The notes under the pieces: model-generated
What the model was told of the DNA's origin: nothing
The model's database searches: none
What the model saw: only the letters and a program-made list of their open reading frames with translations
Position numbers and translations under genes: made by a program
Part shown: one piece after another, positions 35,430-46,428 of the stretch
Numbering within the stretch: position 1 is the first letter of the stretch
How the letters are laid out: each line of letters opens with the position of its first letter
Origin: Triangularia verruculosa
Taxonomy: Eukaryota; Ascomycota; Sordariomycetes; Sordariales; Podosporaceae
Length of the DNA: 64,000 bases
Direction of reading: 5' to 3'
Assembly: GCA_033296885.1 (NCBI GenBank)
Contig: MU864012.1
Coordinates: forward strand, 24,612-88,611

Positions 35430-36981
35430 ATGACTGTCCAACCGCCATCCTACACACAGTTCGTCCAATTCCAACGCCTGGCCAAGCCTTGCCTCAGCGG
35501 CTTGGTTGACTTCTTGACTCAAGATCATGGCATTGCAGGTAAAATCATCGCTCTGGACTTGCCTAGCAGTGAGCAGTCTGTAGCAGCTCCTCGATTGATT
35601 GCCGAAGCGGACCTTGCAGACTTTGTCAACAACACCTCTGCAATTCACGGACGATTCCTGTTTGTGGAAGATATTCGACCTCAGGTGATAAACTTTCTCG
35701 GAGAAATCCTGAATCTGGACCCGGTGTTCTTTGCAAATCACGCCGTCACAGATTTCGGGGATGTCGAGAAGCCTGCACCACCTGCGCTTGGCTTGTTCCC
35801 AAGCCAGGTTGCTCAGCTGGGCCATATGCACCTCCACTACCAACAAGTACTTGACTTAGGAAGAGTTGAAGCCTTTCGGGACTTGCAGTACAAGTTAAAG
35901 ACTGAGTCAAATGTTGCCCGAAGTGTTCGGCTTTTGCCCCCGTTATTAGCACGGCAGCTCGCTCTTGCACGCGGATGCTGTTCTGTTGCAGTCAAGAGCA
36001 TACGCGATACCTGGATTTGTAGGTTAACCTATCATGGCATAGCGTCTACTGGCATAAAGTCTAACCTTTCAAGGTCTTGTCCTCGTGGACCCTCCTGTCA
36101 AACGACTCGTCGTTGAAATAGGAGGTGCATACAGCCGAATGGTACACCCATGCAAACCGCTCAACGGAGGATTCGAAGACTTCATACCCTCGGCAACCTT
36201 CGCCTCTTTCAGAGACAGAAACTCCACCAGGGAAGATTACACCTGGGACAGACAGTCAATGCTCGGCACTCTCCTCCACTACTTTGCCAATCACCCACCT
36301 CCTGGGTTCACAGCTACCCGGCCCAGCACACTGAGCCTCTGCTACTACCCAACTCGCATCGTTCTCGCCGAATGGATCCTCTACACCCAACTCATGAGCC
36401 ACTACTTCAAGTACCACGAATGCAAACTCCAAGACATCGAAAACCGCCTTCACGCCAACAACATCGTCGACCTCCAGCGCTGGCGCCGTCGAAGCATCCA
36501 AAGCCAGCACAAGCTACGTCTTCTAGCCGAGTTCATCGAGTATTGGCTGCCACACGAACCCAGCGATAAGCAGCCGTGGAACTTAGTGCTGAAAGATATC
36601 CAGCATCTGCTGTCTCAACTCCAACAATACAACCGCGCCTTGAAGCACGTGGTCCCAATGGCAACATCGATGGTCCAGTTGCTTGAATCCCGGCGTTCGA
36701 TGCAGGAGGCCGCGAATGTGGGGAGACTAACGCTGATTGCGACGGTGTTTGTGCCGCTTTCTTGGGTGGCTGGTTTGTTTGGGATGTCTGAGGAGTATAC
36801 CCCGGGACACGAGCGGTTTTGGGTGTATTGGGCTGCTGCGTTGCCGTTGTTGGTGTTGGTTTTGCTTTTGCCAGCTCTTCAACGGGGTTTGCTGGCTGAA
36901 AGGTTGAAGGAGGCGATGGCAGTGGGGTCTTGGCGAAGGGTTGATGTGCGCTCGGGAAGCAATCGACAGGAGCTTCCGTGA
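35430..36981 (+). CDS. CorA-like metal-transporter-type protein
   Basis: 498 residues, exons 35430-36018 and 36074-36981. A long cytosolic N-terminal domain is followed by a helical stalk and two C-terminal transmembrane helices (about 414-432 and 447-470). The loop between them reads FGMSEEYTPG where canonical CorA channels have YGMN. That asparagine is needed for Mg2+ selectivity, so transport specificity is uncertain. Known: fungi have many CorA-like proteins with variant loops, several found near HET genes; the next gene here is a HET protein. Likely plasma membrane. Intron GTAGGT...TTTCAAG. Confidence 0.8.
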
Positions 36982-37402
36982 CATTCGTAGAGACGCCATG
37001 TGAAGTTAGTAGGTAAGTCTTGTACAGAACAATGAAAATTCTTGAAACACTAAGGTTCGTGTAACAGGTAGGGTGCGTTGTGATAACATCCCATGCGATC
37101 AACCACATACGCGGTCCTGCCACTTGTGACAACCCCAGGCGGTCGACCAACTGCAGCTCACGTGAGCTGAGAGGCTGAGTGGCTGAGTTGCGCCCGCTAG
37201 GCCCATCAGGCACTTGCAGAGGCCTGCGTGAGCTGAATCCATTCTTCTAGAAGCACCTGATAGGCCGGGAAGAACCAGATGAAAAGCCGAAGATCCCCAA
37301 CCACATCGAGTTCCGAGATCCACTCCAGATCTTCCGACTGACACCGGCCTCAGTGCCAATCCACAGACCACGTTCCACTCGGCTTCCGTTCCTAGACTTA
37401 GT
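36982..37402. other. Intergenic
   Basis: About 420 bp between the CorA-like and HET genes; nothing recognised. Confidence 0.5.
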
Positions 37403-39136
37403 ATGCGCCTACTCAATGCCCACACTCACACATTCCAGCACTTTTTCGGGCGCCCTCCGCCTTATGCCTCGTTGTCACACACGTGGGAACGCGAAGAGGC
37501 TTCACACCAAGACGTTCAACATAGAATCCCGTCGTTGGACTCGAAGCAAGGCTACCGCAAAATCCAAGAAGTCTACAAGATAGCAGCCGAGCAGGGATTT
37601 GACTGGGTCTGGGCCGATACTTGCTGCATTGACAAGGCGAACAATGCTGAACTTGCCGAAAGCATCAATTCCATGTTCCGCTGGTACCAGCAGGCCGCCG
37701 TCTGTATCGTTTACCTCTCCGGCCTTTCAGCCGAGGGCGAGCTGAAGACAAGCCTTCCTAAATGTCGATGGTTCAAGCGTGGCTGGACCCTGCAGGAGCT
37801 GCTTGCCCCTTCAAAGGTCCAGTTCTACGATCAGGCGTGGAACTTGAGGGGCACCAAAGACAGCCTGATTGTTCAGCTCGAGTCCATCACCGGCATCCCC
37901 GAGGGCGTTCTGACAGGCCGGATTTCGATCAGCGAGATATCCATCGCTGATCGGATGTCCTGGGCGGCCAACAGACAGACCACCCGTTCCGAAGACGTCG
38001 CCTACTGTCTCTTTGGTATTTTCGACGTTAATATGCCGATGATATACGGCGAAGGAAGAAGCGCGTGTAGGCGGTTACAAGAACACATCATTCTGAAGAG
38101 CAACGACATGACCATCTTTGCTTGGCAATACAACGATCCTTCGGTGTTGCGTGGACCCAGGTCCCGGTTACTTGCCGATTCCCCGGATGGCCTCGCGCGA
38201 CGCGACAAGAACAAGACTGTTTCCATCCTCAGTATGCGCAACGCTGCCATGAGCGCCACCATAAACCCGGAGTACATTGTCACTAACAAGGGTCTTCGAA
38301 TCACCTCTTCCCTCCTCCGCCTGAGCCGTGAACACATTGGCGAGCCGGACGATGGTGGACTGCATTATTTTCTGGGCGTGGGAGAGGTGAAATCCCGAGA
38401 GGCCCAACCCAGTAAGAGAGGCAAAATGATCGGTATCGCTGTCGACAAGATTGGCTCCGACACCTTTGTCCGGAGGAATGGACCCTTGAGAATCCTCTCC
38501 GAGCCAGACAATGCCTTGCTGCCGACGACATCTCGAGGGAGTTTCCACATTCAGATCGAGCCGGCACAGACCATGAACAAATCGTCTGTAGTAGACGCAA
38601 TTGCTTTTCCAGTACAGCGTGTCCCCATTATGTCGACAGCACCTCGGCCACACGAACATCCTGTGAAGTACGTCACTATAAAACCAGGTAGAACCCTGCC
38701 AGAAAGCCACTGGGACGAGACACGCCAACTGTTCTTCCGGTCCTCCAAAAGACTTCTCGTCATGGCAATATCGGCGTTTGTCATCTTCGACAAATATTTA
38801 CAAGTAGAGCTGCTGATGCTAGTTGACCAACGCGCCTCGGACCCAGCTGTTCACTTGTTTCTGCGGAAGCGGGAGCCGGCATTGTACGAATGGTTTATCA
38901 GTAGAAAGGCGGCGAGCGGGATACATTACTGGGAGGAGCTTCCGGGTGATCTATCTCAAAAAGTCATCCCCAGGCCCGAGAGTCGAGTTGAAGTTATCGC
39001 CGGAGGCAGGAAGTATGTGATATCTGCATGCGTACAGGCCATGAAACATCCAAAGGCGGTAGCATTGTATCAGGTCATGTTCAAGGTTGATGAGGAAAGG
39101 GAGGATGGGGAGGGGAAAGTCACGGCTAATTTGTGA
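37403..39136 (+). CDS. HET-domain protein (heterokaryon-incompatibility family)
   Basis: 577 residues, single exon. The HET domain spans about 20-165: PPYASLSHTWERE, GFDWVWADTCCIDK, ESINSMFRWYQQAAVCIVYL and WFKRGWTLQELLAPS are the hallmark blocks (Y-x-x-LSHxW, D-x-xCI-x(K/Q), W-x-x-R-x-WTLQE). A vegetative-incompatibility extension follows (RSEDVAYCLFGIFDVNMPMIYGEG). No NACHT or WD40 repeats follow, so it is a stand-alone HET protein with a beta-rich C-terminal half of unknown role. Known: HET domains trigger programmed cell death on non-self recognition. Specificity is not predictable. Confidence 0.9.
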   Translation: MRLLNAHTHTFQHFFGRPPPYASLSHTWEREEASHQDVQHRIPSLDSKQGYRKIQEVYKIAAEQGFDWVWADTCCIDKANNAELAESINSMFRWYQQAAVCIVYLSGLSAEGELKTSLPKCRWFKRGWTLQELLAPSKVQFYDQAWNLRGTKDSLIVQLESITGIPEGVLTGRISISEISIADRMSWAANRQTTRSEDVAYCLFGIFDVNMPMIYGEGRSACRRLQEHIILKSNDMTIFAWQYNDPSVLRGPRSRLLADSPDGLARRDKNKTVSILSMRNAAMSATINPEYIVTNKGLRITSSLLRLSREHIGEPDDGGLHYFLGVGEVKSREAQPSKRGKMIGIAVDKIGSDTFVRRNGPLRILSEPDNALLPTTSRGSFHIQIEPAQTMNKSSVVDAIAFPVQRVPIMSTAPRPHEHPVKYVTIKPGRTLPESHWDETRQLFFRSSKRLLVMAISAFVIFDKYLQVELLMLVDQRASDPAVHLFLRKREPALYEWFISRKAASGIHYWEELPGDLSQKVIPRPESRVEVIAGGRKYVISACVQAMKHPKAVALYQVMFKVDEEREDGEGKVTANL

Positions 39137-40084
39137 GCTTTAGATGCAGGTATTTTGTTGAGACCAGGTGACGTACCTACCTAGGTAGGTTCTCAGCTAC
39201 GTACGAGTGCTGAAAGGAGCTCCAGAACTTTCAAGGTTGTAAAACTACCCAGGTAGGTGGATCACTGCCTTGGTACTTATTATAGACGTGCAGTTATACA
39301 TGTCGAACAAGCATCAGCCTTTGGAAACAGTCCCGACTCATTTCCCGCGATTCGAAAGTTCCACGCAATCGCCCAGACACCGCCTCCACCACTCCACAGT
39401 CTTCCTTCCGCCCACTGGCTCAAACTGCCTTGCCAATCCGCTCGATTAATAAACCAACCTTATGTCCGGATTCTACACCGCACACTCTATCCGAATCGTC
39501 CCCATGGAGATTACAGGGAACACCCTCAAGCGACCCAGTCCTTGCCCCTGGATCAACACAACCACCACCAGCTTACCCCCGATCCGCGGATTAAATGTTG
39601 CATTCTCGATGCATAAGAACCGTCATGCTACCACGGGCGAGAGGCAGGCATGCAGCAGGGGATTATAAACGCTCGGTCTTTTTTCGTTTCTGTATGTTGT
39701 TTTTGTTTATGCGGATCTTCACCTTTTGCCCGGACCATCTCCGAGTGGACCACGTCGGATTCGGGGGCATTGTAGGATCCGACGTTTGTCCAATGAAGAG
39801 CCTCCAATTAGTCAAACGTGCACACTTGGATACAACATTGCCATCGGGCAAGGGAGGCTATGCTCGGGTTCGCATTGTACACAGAAGGTAATTGTGGTTG
39901 GAATTGGAATGACAAGCCGCATTGCGCGTCCTCCGATATGCGCGTCCCGGTGGAACTTGCCGCGTTACCCAAGATCCTGGTACGCCTTGTTTTGAGGTGC
40001 GATATAAGATGGAGTTCGCCTCGGGGAATGGCAAAATGGTAGAGACCACCACAGATCGGCAGCTTTGTACCACGGCTAGCAAAC
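39137..40084. other. Intergenic, 0.95 kb with TAGGTA palindrome
   Basis: No domain-bearing frame. ACCTACCTAGGTAGGT at 39175-39190 is a perfect 16-bp palindrome. Confidence 0.55.
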
Positions 40085-41086
40085 ATGAGACTGGCAGCTT
40101 TTCTTTCTCTGGCGGTGGCCGCCACGGCTACTGATGTCTTGAGCCAGGACCCCTTTGAGCAATGGCATGGGCCCAAGGGAGGCGATGGTATGTGCCCCTA
40201 ACAGTATTCTCAGCTTTGGCACTTCGTGCATCAACTTACACTCCATATCGTAGTTCGCGGACCCTGCCCCTTCCTCAACACCTTTGCCAATCACGGCTTC
40301 CTCCCTCGTACCGGCAAATACATCACCCAGCAAAACCTAGCCGACGGTCTCTTCAACGCCGTCAACTTCGACGCCAACATCTCGGCCTTCCTCTTTGACT
40401 TTGCCATCAGCACGAACCCAGAGCCCAACTCCACCTGGTTCTCGCTTGACCATCTCACCCGGCACAACGTCCTGGAGCACGATGCCAGTCTTTCGTATGT
40501 CTTTTCACCTTTCTTTTCCAGCTTGCAAAACGCCTCTAACACGAACATTCCCACAGTCGCATCGACGCCTTCCACGGCCACGCCGACATCTTCAACCAGG
40601 AAGTCTTCGACGAGAGCACCTCCTACTGGGACGACATCATCAACGTCAAGAGCGGCGCTGCTGCCGTCGTTGCTCGGATGAAGACGTGCAAGTCGACCAA
40701 CCCGACATACTCCCTGTCCGCTCTTGGCGAGGCCTTTATTCTGGGTGAGGTGGCCGCGTTCATCTCCATTCTGGGAGACGCTGAGACTGTCACCGTGGAA
40801 AAGCCGCGTGTGGAGTATTTATTCCGTACGTACATCAAAATATTGTTGCTTTCTGCAAGAGTGCTTTGCTGACATTGTGTGCCAAGAAAACGAGCGCCTC
40901 CCCACCGAATTGGGCTGGAAGAGGCCCGAGTCCCCGTTCACGATTGACGTGTTGGTGCGCAACCTGAACTTGGTTGGTGATGAGTACCGGAAGCTGCTGA
41001 ACTCGACGGTGAACTCGACCGCGTTGAGGAAGAGAAACGAGGGGTATGCCGCGCGTCTGCGCCGTGGCAGTGCGAAGCTGTACTAG
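40085..41086 (+). CDS. Secreted heme-thiolate peroxygenase (chloroperoxidase family)
   Basis: 270 residues from exons 40085-40187, 40254-40494, 40557-40825 and 40887-41086. Signal peptide 1-17 (MRLAAFLSLAVAATATD). The axial-cysteine motif PCP at 38-40 is followed by FANHGFLPRTGKYI. EHD at 109-111 and a Glu near 131 complete the PCP-EHD-E pattern of short unspecific peroxygenases, which use H2O2 to oxygenate or halogenate substrates. Length suits the short family. The C-terminus is NERLPTELGWKRP..., ending with a basic tail. The three introns are 53-69 bp with consistent phases. Confidence 0.9.
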
Positions 41087-41197
41087 ATAGAGGCCCACCC
41101 ATCTCGCTGCTTTTAGCACCGACAATCATAGAGTGGGGGATAGTAACGCCAATACAGCTGTTAAGCGCGACGTAAATTTTTTTGGTTGATCGTGTCT

Positions 41198-42160
41198 CTA
41201 GCTGAAGAACCAACCAGCCACACCAGTGGCAGCGGCAAGCCACAAAGCGAATGTCTCCAACAGTGGATTCAACCCCTGAAGAGACCACAGTGCCCAGACC
41301 TGAGATGCCGGATAGAATACAACGTCTTGGCCCCCACTCTCCTCCACACGTTTGATCTTCGCCGCTAGCTTCCTTGGGTCGCCCAAGATGGCCTCCGGCG
41401 TGGTGGCTCCAGCCATTTGCATGGTGGCCGTCATGCCGGTTTCCATAAATCCGGGCATGACGGTGATAACCTCGTTTCCATAAGGCACTGAGGCAATCCG
41501 TAGTGAGCGTGTCAAACTGTAGAGATAGGCTTTGGAGGCAGCGTAAAGTGCAAATGTGGCTGGAGTGAAGAATGCTGTTGATGACGAGAGGACGATGAGT
41601 TTGAGTGACAGAGTCTGGTTGGATTGCTCCCTGGCTTTCATCAACTCCCACGAACGCAAGATGAACTCCTGGTTGGCGGCAACGTTGACCTGGAGCATCC
41701 GAGGTGTTGTTGCTGCACCCCACAAAGCTCCGTCCTCAGAGGACTCACCATTGGAGTGCACAGAGTTCGCTCCCGCAGCCACATGCTTGAGGCTCTGCCC
41801 AAGCACATCGCTGTTACGGTGGCGCATGCAATGGCGATGTCTATACCCTCGGCCTTGGCGTCGACCACGCAGTTTGTAGAGCTGTGCCAGATTTTCAGGC
41901 TCAAAAGAGTCGATGGAATGTGTGGATGCTGTCGAGCCTTTGGCCTTGGCTCTACTCGCTATCGCCTTCAAACGCGCCTCGTCCCGGGCAATCAGGACGA
42001 GATGGGTGTTTTGAGTGGCATATTCGAGTGCTAACGCGGCTCCAATTCCCGAGCTTGGGAAGCTGTCAGATGAGCAACTGCCTCCATCTATCCATTGCGG
42101 CTTTTACCTTGCGCTGGTGATGACGAGCACGGTGCCGAGCGACAACGCCACGCTGAGCGC
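41198..42160 (-). pseudogene. Short-chain dehydrogenase with frame disruption
   Basis: NAD(P)-dependent SDR fold. Pieces are a short 5' exon ending at 42108 (VLVITSA), then 42062-41749 and 41689-41198. Visible blocks are SSGIGAALALEYA (cofactor motif), VLIARDEARLKAIA, EGIDIAIACA, VNVAANQEFI, SSSTAFFTPATFALYAASK (catalytic S...YxxxK), and a hydrophobic C-terminal anchor. Between about 41875 and 41865 the frame shifts by one base; the downstream shift at 41748-41690 is explained by a GTGAGT...CCAG intron, but this one is not. The 5' frame has no ATG. Either a recent pseudogene or a sequence error. Membrane-anchored lipid or sterol reductase activity is possible by homology only. Confidence 0.65.
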
Positions 42161-42460
42161 TGCAGCAGAGAACGAAGGAAGGGATCTCCATCGTTTGAAG
42201 GGAAAGATATTGCCAGCATGAACCTCATTTCGTCGTCGTACTCGAGGAGACCGGGACCACGCTGGCGGGTAGTCCCGTGTTGGGACGAGACTCCATGATG
42301 ACTTGTGGAGCAGGCCTGGAAGGTGTGAACAGTGGAATTCGTCAAGCTTCCAGTGAGAATATGGGGAATATCAATTGCTTACAGCCTCTCCAGTGGCTCG
42401 TTCCCCATTGAAGTCACTCCAGTGCGCTCCTCCATCACCCATCAAACGAAGCTCCCTGGA

Positions 42461-42468
42461 TGACGTCA
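42461..42468. promoter_or_regulatory. TGACGTCA palindrome (CRE-type bZIP site)
   Basis: Second perfect TGACGTCA in the window, about 250 bp upstream of the hemerythrin ATG. Matches the bZIP (Atf/CRE) consensus; regulation is inferred. Confidence 0.4.
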
Positions 42469-42718
42469 TGATGTTATCGGGTCGAGCGTACAACACACAT
42501 CATAGATATGAGCGCGTCATAAAGAAACAACATTTCGGAGCAAGATCTCCGCGAGGATCAATTGTGGTTATTTAATTGAGCCAATCGTCTTGGATCTATT
42601 TCTTTTCTCAGTCAGTCATTTGATACCTCCAAACTCCCATTGAACCACCACTCTTCTTCCTGCAGCAGTTTCAGGGCAAACTCACAACCACAACAACCCG
42701 ACAAGCAAACCCAACGCC

Positions 42719-43471
42719 ATGTTCCGCCTACGCCCTCTCACCTCAATCCCCATCAGGGCCGCCTTCCGGCATCAATCCGTCTCAGTCCCCATCGCAGCCC
42801 GTTATTACTCCGCCTCGGTCAAGGGCGCCACATCCATCTCAGAAGTCATCAAAAAAGACCACCAAGAACTCGAGCAGTACTACAACGAGGTCATCAACTC
42901 CAACGACCCTGATCACCAGCAGCGCTTCGGCAACCAGTTCACCTGGGAGCTGGCCCGCCATTCAGTCGCCGAGGAGCTGCTCGTCTACCCTGCCTTTGAG
43001 CGGCACCTGGGCGACAAGGGCCATGCCATGGCCGAGGATGACCGCAAGCAGCACCACAGAGTAACCTTTTCCTTTCCCACCATTCCACCTCCCTCAAAGC
43101 GGTGCTAACAAAATACACAGGTCAAAGAACTCCTCAAGGAATTCCAAAACATGAAGGCGGAATCAGTCGACTACGTCCCTAAGCTAAAGGAGCTCTGGTC
43201 GGTTCTGTCGCAGCACATCAAAGAGGAGGAGCAGAATGATCTCCCTGCGCTGGAGGCAGCGTTGAAGTCAGCTGAGGGAGCGTCGGAGAGCATGGCAAAG
43301 AAGTTTGGTTTGACCAAGGCTTTTGTGCCGTCGAGGAGTCACCCGAGTGCGGGAGAGAACCCGTACTTTGAGTCGGCGATGGGTATGTTGGCGGCGCCTA
43401 TTGATCACATTGCGGATATCTTCAGGAAGTTTCCGGGAAACACCAAGTCGCCGAATCCTTCGACGAAGTAA
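42719..43471 (+). CDS. Mitochondrial HHE hemerythrin-like protein
   Basis: 230 residues, exons 42719-43060 and 43121-43471. The N-terminal 30 residues are Arg-rich without acids (MFRLRPLTSIPIRAAF...), a mitochondrial presequence. The four-helix HHE fold supplies likely non-heme iron ligands: His48 in KKDHQELEQ, His81 and Glu85 in ARHSVAEELLVYP, His112/113 in KQHHRVKEL, and His146 and Glu150 in SQHIKEEEQ. Known: such proteins bind a di-iron centre and relate to O2, NO or iron handling. The ACACAG acceptor joins in phase 0. Confidence 0.9.
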
Positions 43472-43978
43472 ATGGGGCATGCATTGGGACGGAGTCTAGC
43501 GTTATGGGTTGTTTGGGTATCTAGTTAGTGCAAGAATAATTCCATTGGCTATTTTTGAATGGTGTTGATCTATACCAGAAACTCAGCCCGTGAAGACATT
43601 AGATTTTTTCTCTCGGCCCAGGAGGTATCATTTGGAAGCGACCCATTTGTGACTATTGGTGTAATTATAGAAGGGAGTGAGAGCTGAAAGCGTGATCACC
43701 GCAAGAGGCCGATGTTTGATGTATAATGTCCTCGCGGTTCTTGGCAAACCCAGCAAGTGCGGCAACGAAGAGGCGTTCGGAACATTGATTGCGTTGCCCC
43801 CACCTCTCTTTCTCTGTTCAGCCGTGAAAAGTGAAAAAATGTGTCATTACTCGTATCTAACCAGCACAGCATTACATCATGAATAGCTCTCCCCCTTCCA
43901 TCAATACGCGCTCAGCAACGTTAAAAGACCAAACCCTTCCTCCAAAAAATTAGAACGTGAGAAGCAATGGAAACATGT
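43472..43978. other. Intergenic, convergent
   Basis: About 500 bp with no supported gene. Confidence 0.5.
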
Positions 43979-44286
43979 TTAAATGATGCAGCAGTCGCAG
44001 GGCAATGGGCAAGGAATGATGAAGCAGAAGCGGCCGGGGCAGCAGCCGCCGCGATCACCGCCTCTCAAACCGAGCTCCGAGTCCTCGTGTGGTTTTTGGG
44101 GGTCTATCTTCTTGTCAGTCGGTGTTATTCAAGAGCGGGGGATTCGGGAGTTGACATACCCATCGCCTGGAAAGTTCCCGGTTGACTCGTTTGAAGCTTG
44201 CCGTCGACATGCGCAGCCTCTGGGCGCTGGACGGGGGAGGCGTCCATGTTCATGGGCGTCTGGGTGGTGGGTCCTTGGGGAGACAT
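43979..44286 (-). CDS. Tiny cysteine-rich protein
   Basis: 83 residues from exons 44286-44160 and 44103-43979, missed by simple frame calls because both exons are short. Splicing (GTATGT...GATAG, branch CTGAC) is needed to keep the frame. The N-terminal 55 residues are polar and Pro/Gln-rich. The C-terminus has LRGG followed by a Cys-dense hydrophobic end (CCPGRFCFIIPC, then CDCCII; seven Cys in about 20 residues). Similar LRGG-plus-Cys-rich tails occur in small uncharacterised fungal proteins and suggest membrane association or palmitoylation. Role unknown. Confidence 0.65.
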
Positions 44287-44774
44287 TGAAGGTGTGGGGG
44301 TGCTGCGCCGTTCAAGTGTGGGGAGAACCGTTGAGGGATGAATAAGCTTTTCTTGGTATCTTGGCTTGAGGTTGAGGATGACGATGGTCGTGGTGGTTTG
44401 AAGGGGGAAAAGATCTAGAATATTGGGCAGAAAGATGGGTGCGGGTTTTGATATGACAGCGATGGAACAAATCAGAGGGATGGGCGTAGCAAGTATCAGC
44501 AGAGTCGTCGTGTTGTCAGAAAGGTTGGCAGATTTGCATTACGTCACTGTGTCAGCCGCAAAGCCAAGGTTGTGGTACGTTTGCTTATCGCACATGATGC
44601 TATGATATGGGCCCTAACCCTGATATTGGGACCAACCTAGTCCCTGACGAGGAGTATTTGGAAACAAGTCAAATGTCAATAGCCATCGGAAGGCAGGTGG
44701 ATCTCTCTCTCTCCTCGAAGCGTACCTACTCACGCGCGCAATCATTGTTCAATGCTAACTTTGTGGTCTTGCAG
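44287..44774. other. Intergenic
   Basis: Promoter of the Cys-rich gene and lost 5' part of the subtilase. A branch-like GCTAAC and TTGCAG near 44755-44774 mark the subtilase exon boundary. Confidence 0.45.
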
Positions 44775-45730
44775 TCAGCAACATCGTTGGGTGGAAAGTC
44801 TGCGGAGGTTTGTTGCAAAATATGTACAGCAAGGTGACAGAAGCACCAGAATCAAGGTAGCACTCATTGATGATGGAGTTGAGGCCGAGCAATCAGGCCT
44901 CAGGACCATGGCCAAAGGCGGCTGGCCCACCGAGGAGCCGACCAGCAGTGGCACGCCATTCTATCAGTCTACGGATGGTCATGGTACTGCCATGGCACGC
45001 CTCATTGCAACGGCCTGTCCCCACGTGGATCTCTATGTCGCGAAGCTCAAATCTCTTAGCAAAGTCGTCTCTCGAAATGAAACGTGGCGTTTGTCTGCGG
45101 ATGAAAATAGCGACGCCTGGACTTCAACAGCTGCGGAAGCTGCTGCAGTGGGTTTCAAAACACTAGAGTGTTTGGGTATGAACGCGATGCTAACCGTGAG
45201 GTCCATAGGCTATAGAATGGGCAAGGAGTGAGAAAGTTCAAGTCATTTCTATGAGTTGGACTCTAATTGAAACGGACCAGAACAGCAAACACATCGCCAA
45301 TCTCAGGGACAAAATCGAGGCAGCAGCACGGGACAACATCATCATGTACTGCGCAGCTGCGGATCAGGGCCTCTACGGCAGCTTGAAGAAGCCTCACCCT
45401 GCCGCATCGAGCTCAGCGATTCGCGTCGTGGGCTCTGCTACTGAGACGGGACGCAGCTCGGGCTTTGTAAACTAAGACCAGGTGGAATATCTCTTCCCTG
45501 GTGAAGAGTTCGAAGAGATTGGCAACCGCGAAGGCAGCTCTGCAGCTACTGCATTAGCGGCGGGTTTCACGGCGTTGATTCTGTGGTGTTATGAGGCGAG
45601 CGATCGCAACATTAAGTCCAAAAGCCGGTATCGGATGCGCAACCCAGACCGCATCCACTACGTCTTTGAAGGCTTGCGGGAGCTGGTTGCTGGTTCCGGG
45701 CCTAAGTCGAACGGGGTCAGGAACAAGTAG
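44775..45730 (+). pseudogene. Intracellular subtilase (S8) interrupted by one stop codon
   Basis: Subtilisin-fold serine protease domain in exons 44775-45147 and 45209-45730 (61-bp intron). The catalytic triad is visible: Asp in VALIDDGV, His in DGHGTAMARLI, and Ser in EGSSAATALAAGF; the oxyanion-side block is IIMYCAAADQG. An in-frame TAA at 45473-45475 separates Asp/His from the Ser, and the frame then stays open for 84 more codons. A TAC/TAT Tyr codon is the simplest ancestor. The N-terminal exon is not identifiable. No signal peptide. Known: S8 domains occur in fungal NLR-type and stand-alone immunity proteins. Likely a young pseudogene. Confidence 0.7.
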
Positions 45731-46428
45731 GTCGATGCATGCATACTATTGCGAGACAAAAGAGGTGACAGCGAAGGGATAGATGCGGTGGTGGAGGGGG
45801 TGGAATACGAGGTTGGGCGCAAGGAGACGGGCGGTCCGCGAACTTGATACATTTGACTTCCATACCCACTTCGCAGCCCACGCCCATTCTCCTGGCATTC
45901 ACTGCCCTCATCGGCCTTATCTTCCTTTATAAGGCACCGATTCTGAACCCCCTCGAAAACTCCATCTCAAACCCTCTACTAAAGGGTTCTCAGAGAACCC
46001 CATTCGATGCCCTTTTTCGTCTTATAGGGTAAGGGACCATACATCAAGGACGCATGTTTCAGCGGTGGAGTAACTCAACTAGGCGCCACACCGAAGATTC
46101 ACGCCGCACAATTCAAGGGGTGGGTGGCACTACAGAGAATCACCGGTCATACGGATCGATTCTCTTGATTCAGCACGTTGCGGCGATGCTGCTAGCCCTT
46201 TTCACCCCTGATCCGATCCAACCAGGTGAGACATTATGCACCTCTCAGCCAGCCACAGGCCACAGCTAAATCAATACGCTGTTGGAGCTTGGAGCTCGGA
46301 ACTCTGTTGTTTCCTACGTCTTCCTGTCTATATATGCTACGCTGGGGCCCCTAGTGCTTCGATGAGCTTCAAAGAATACAACCTTTGCCACATTTGTTAT
46401 TTTACCCTTGTTTCACTAGGTTCTCAAC
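45731..46428. other. Intergenic, 0.7 kb
   Basis: A 62-residue frame at 45844-46032 has one hydrophobic stretch but no other support. Promoter of the decarboxylase-like gene. Confidence 0.45.
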
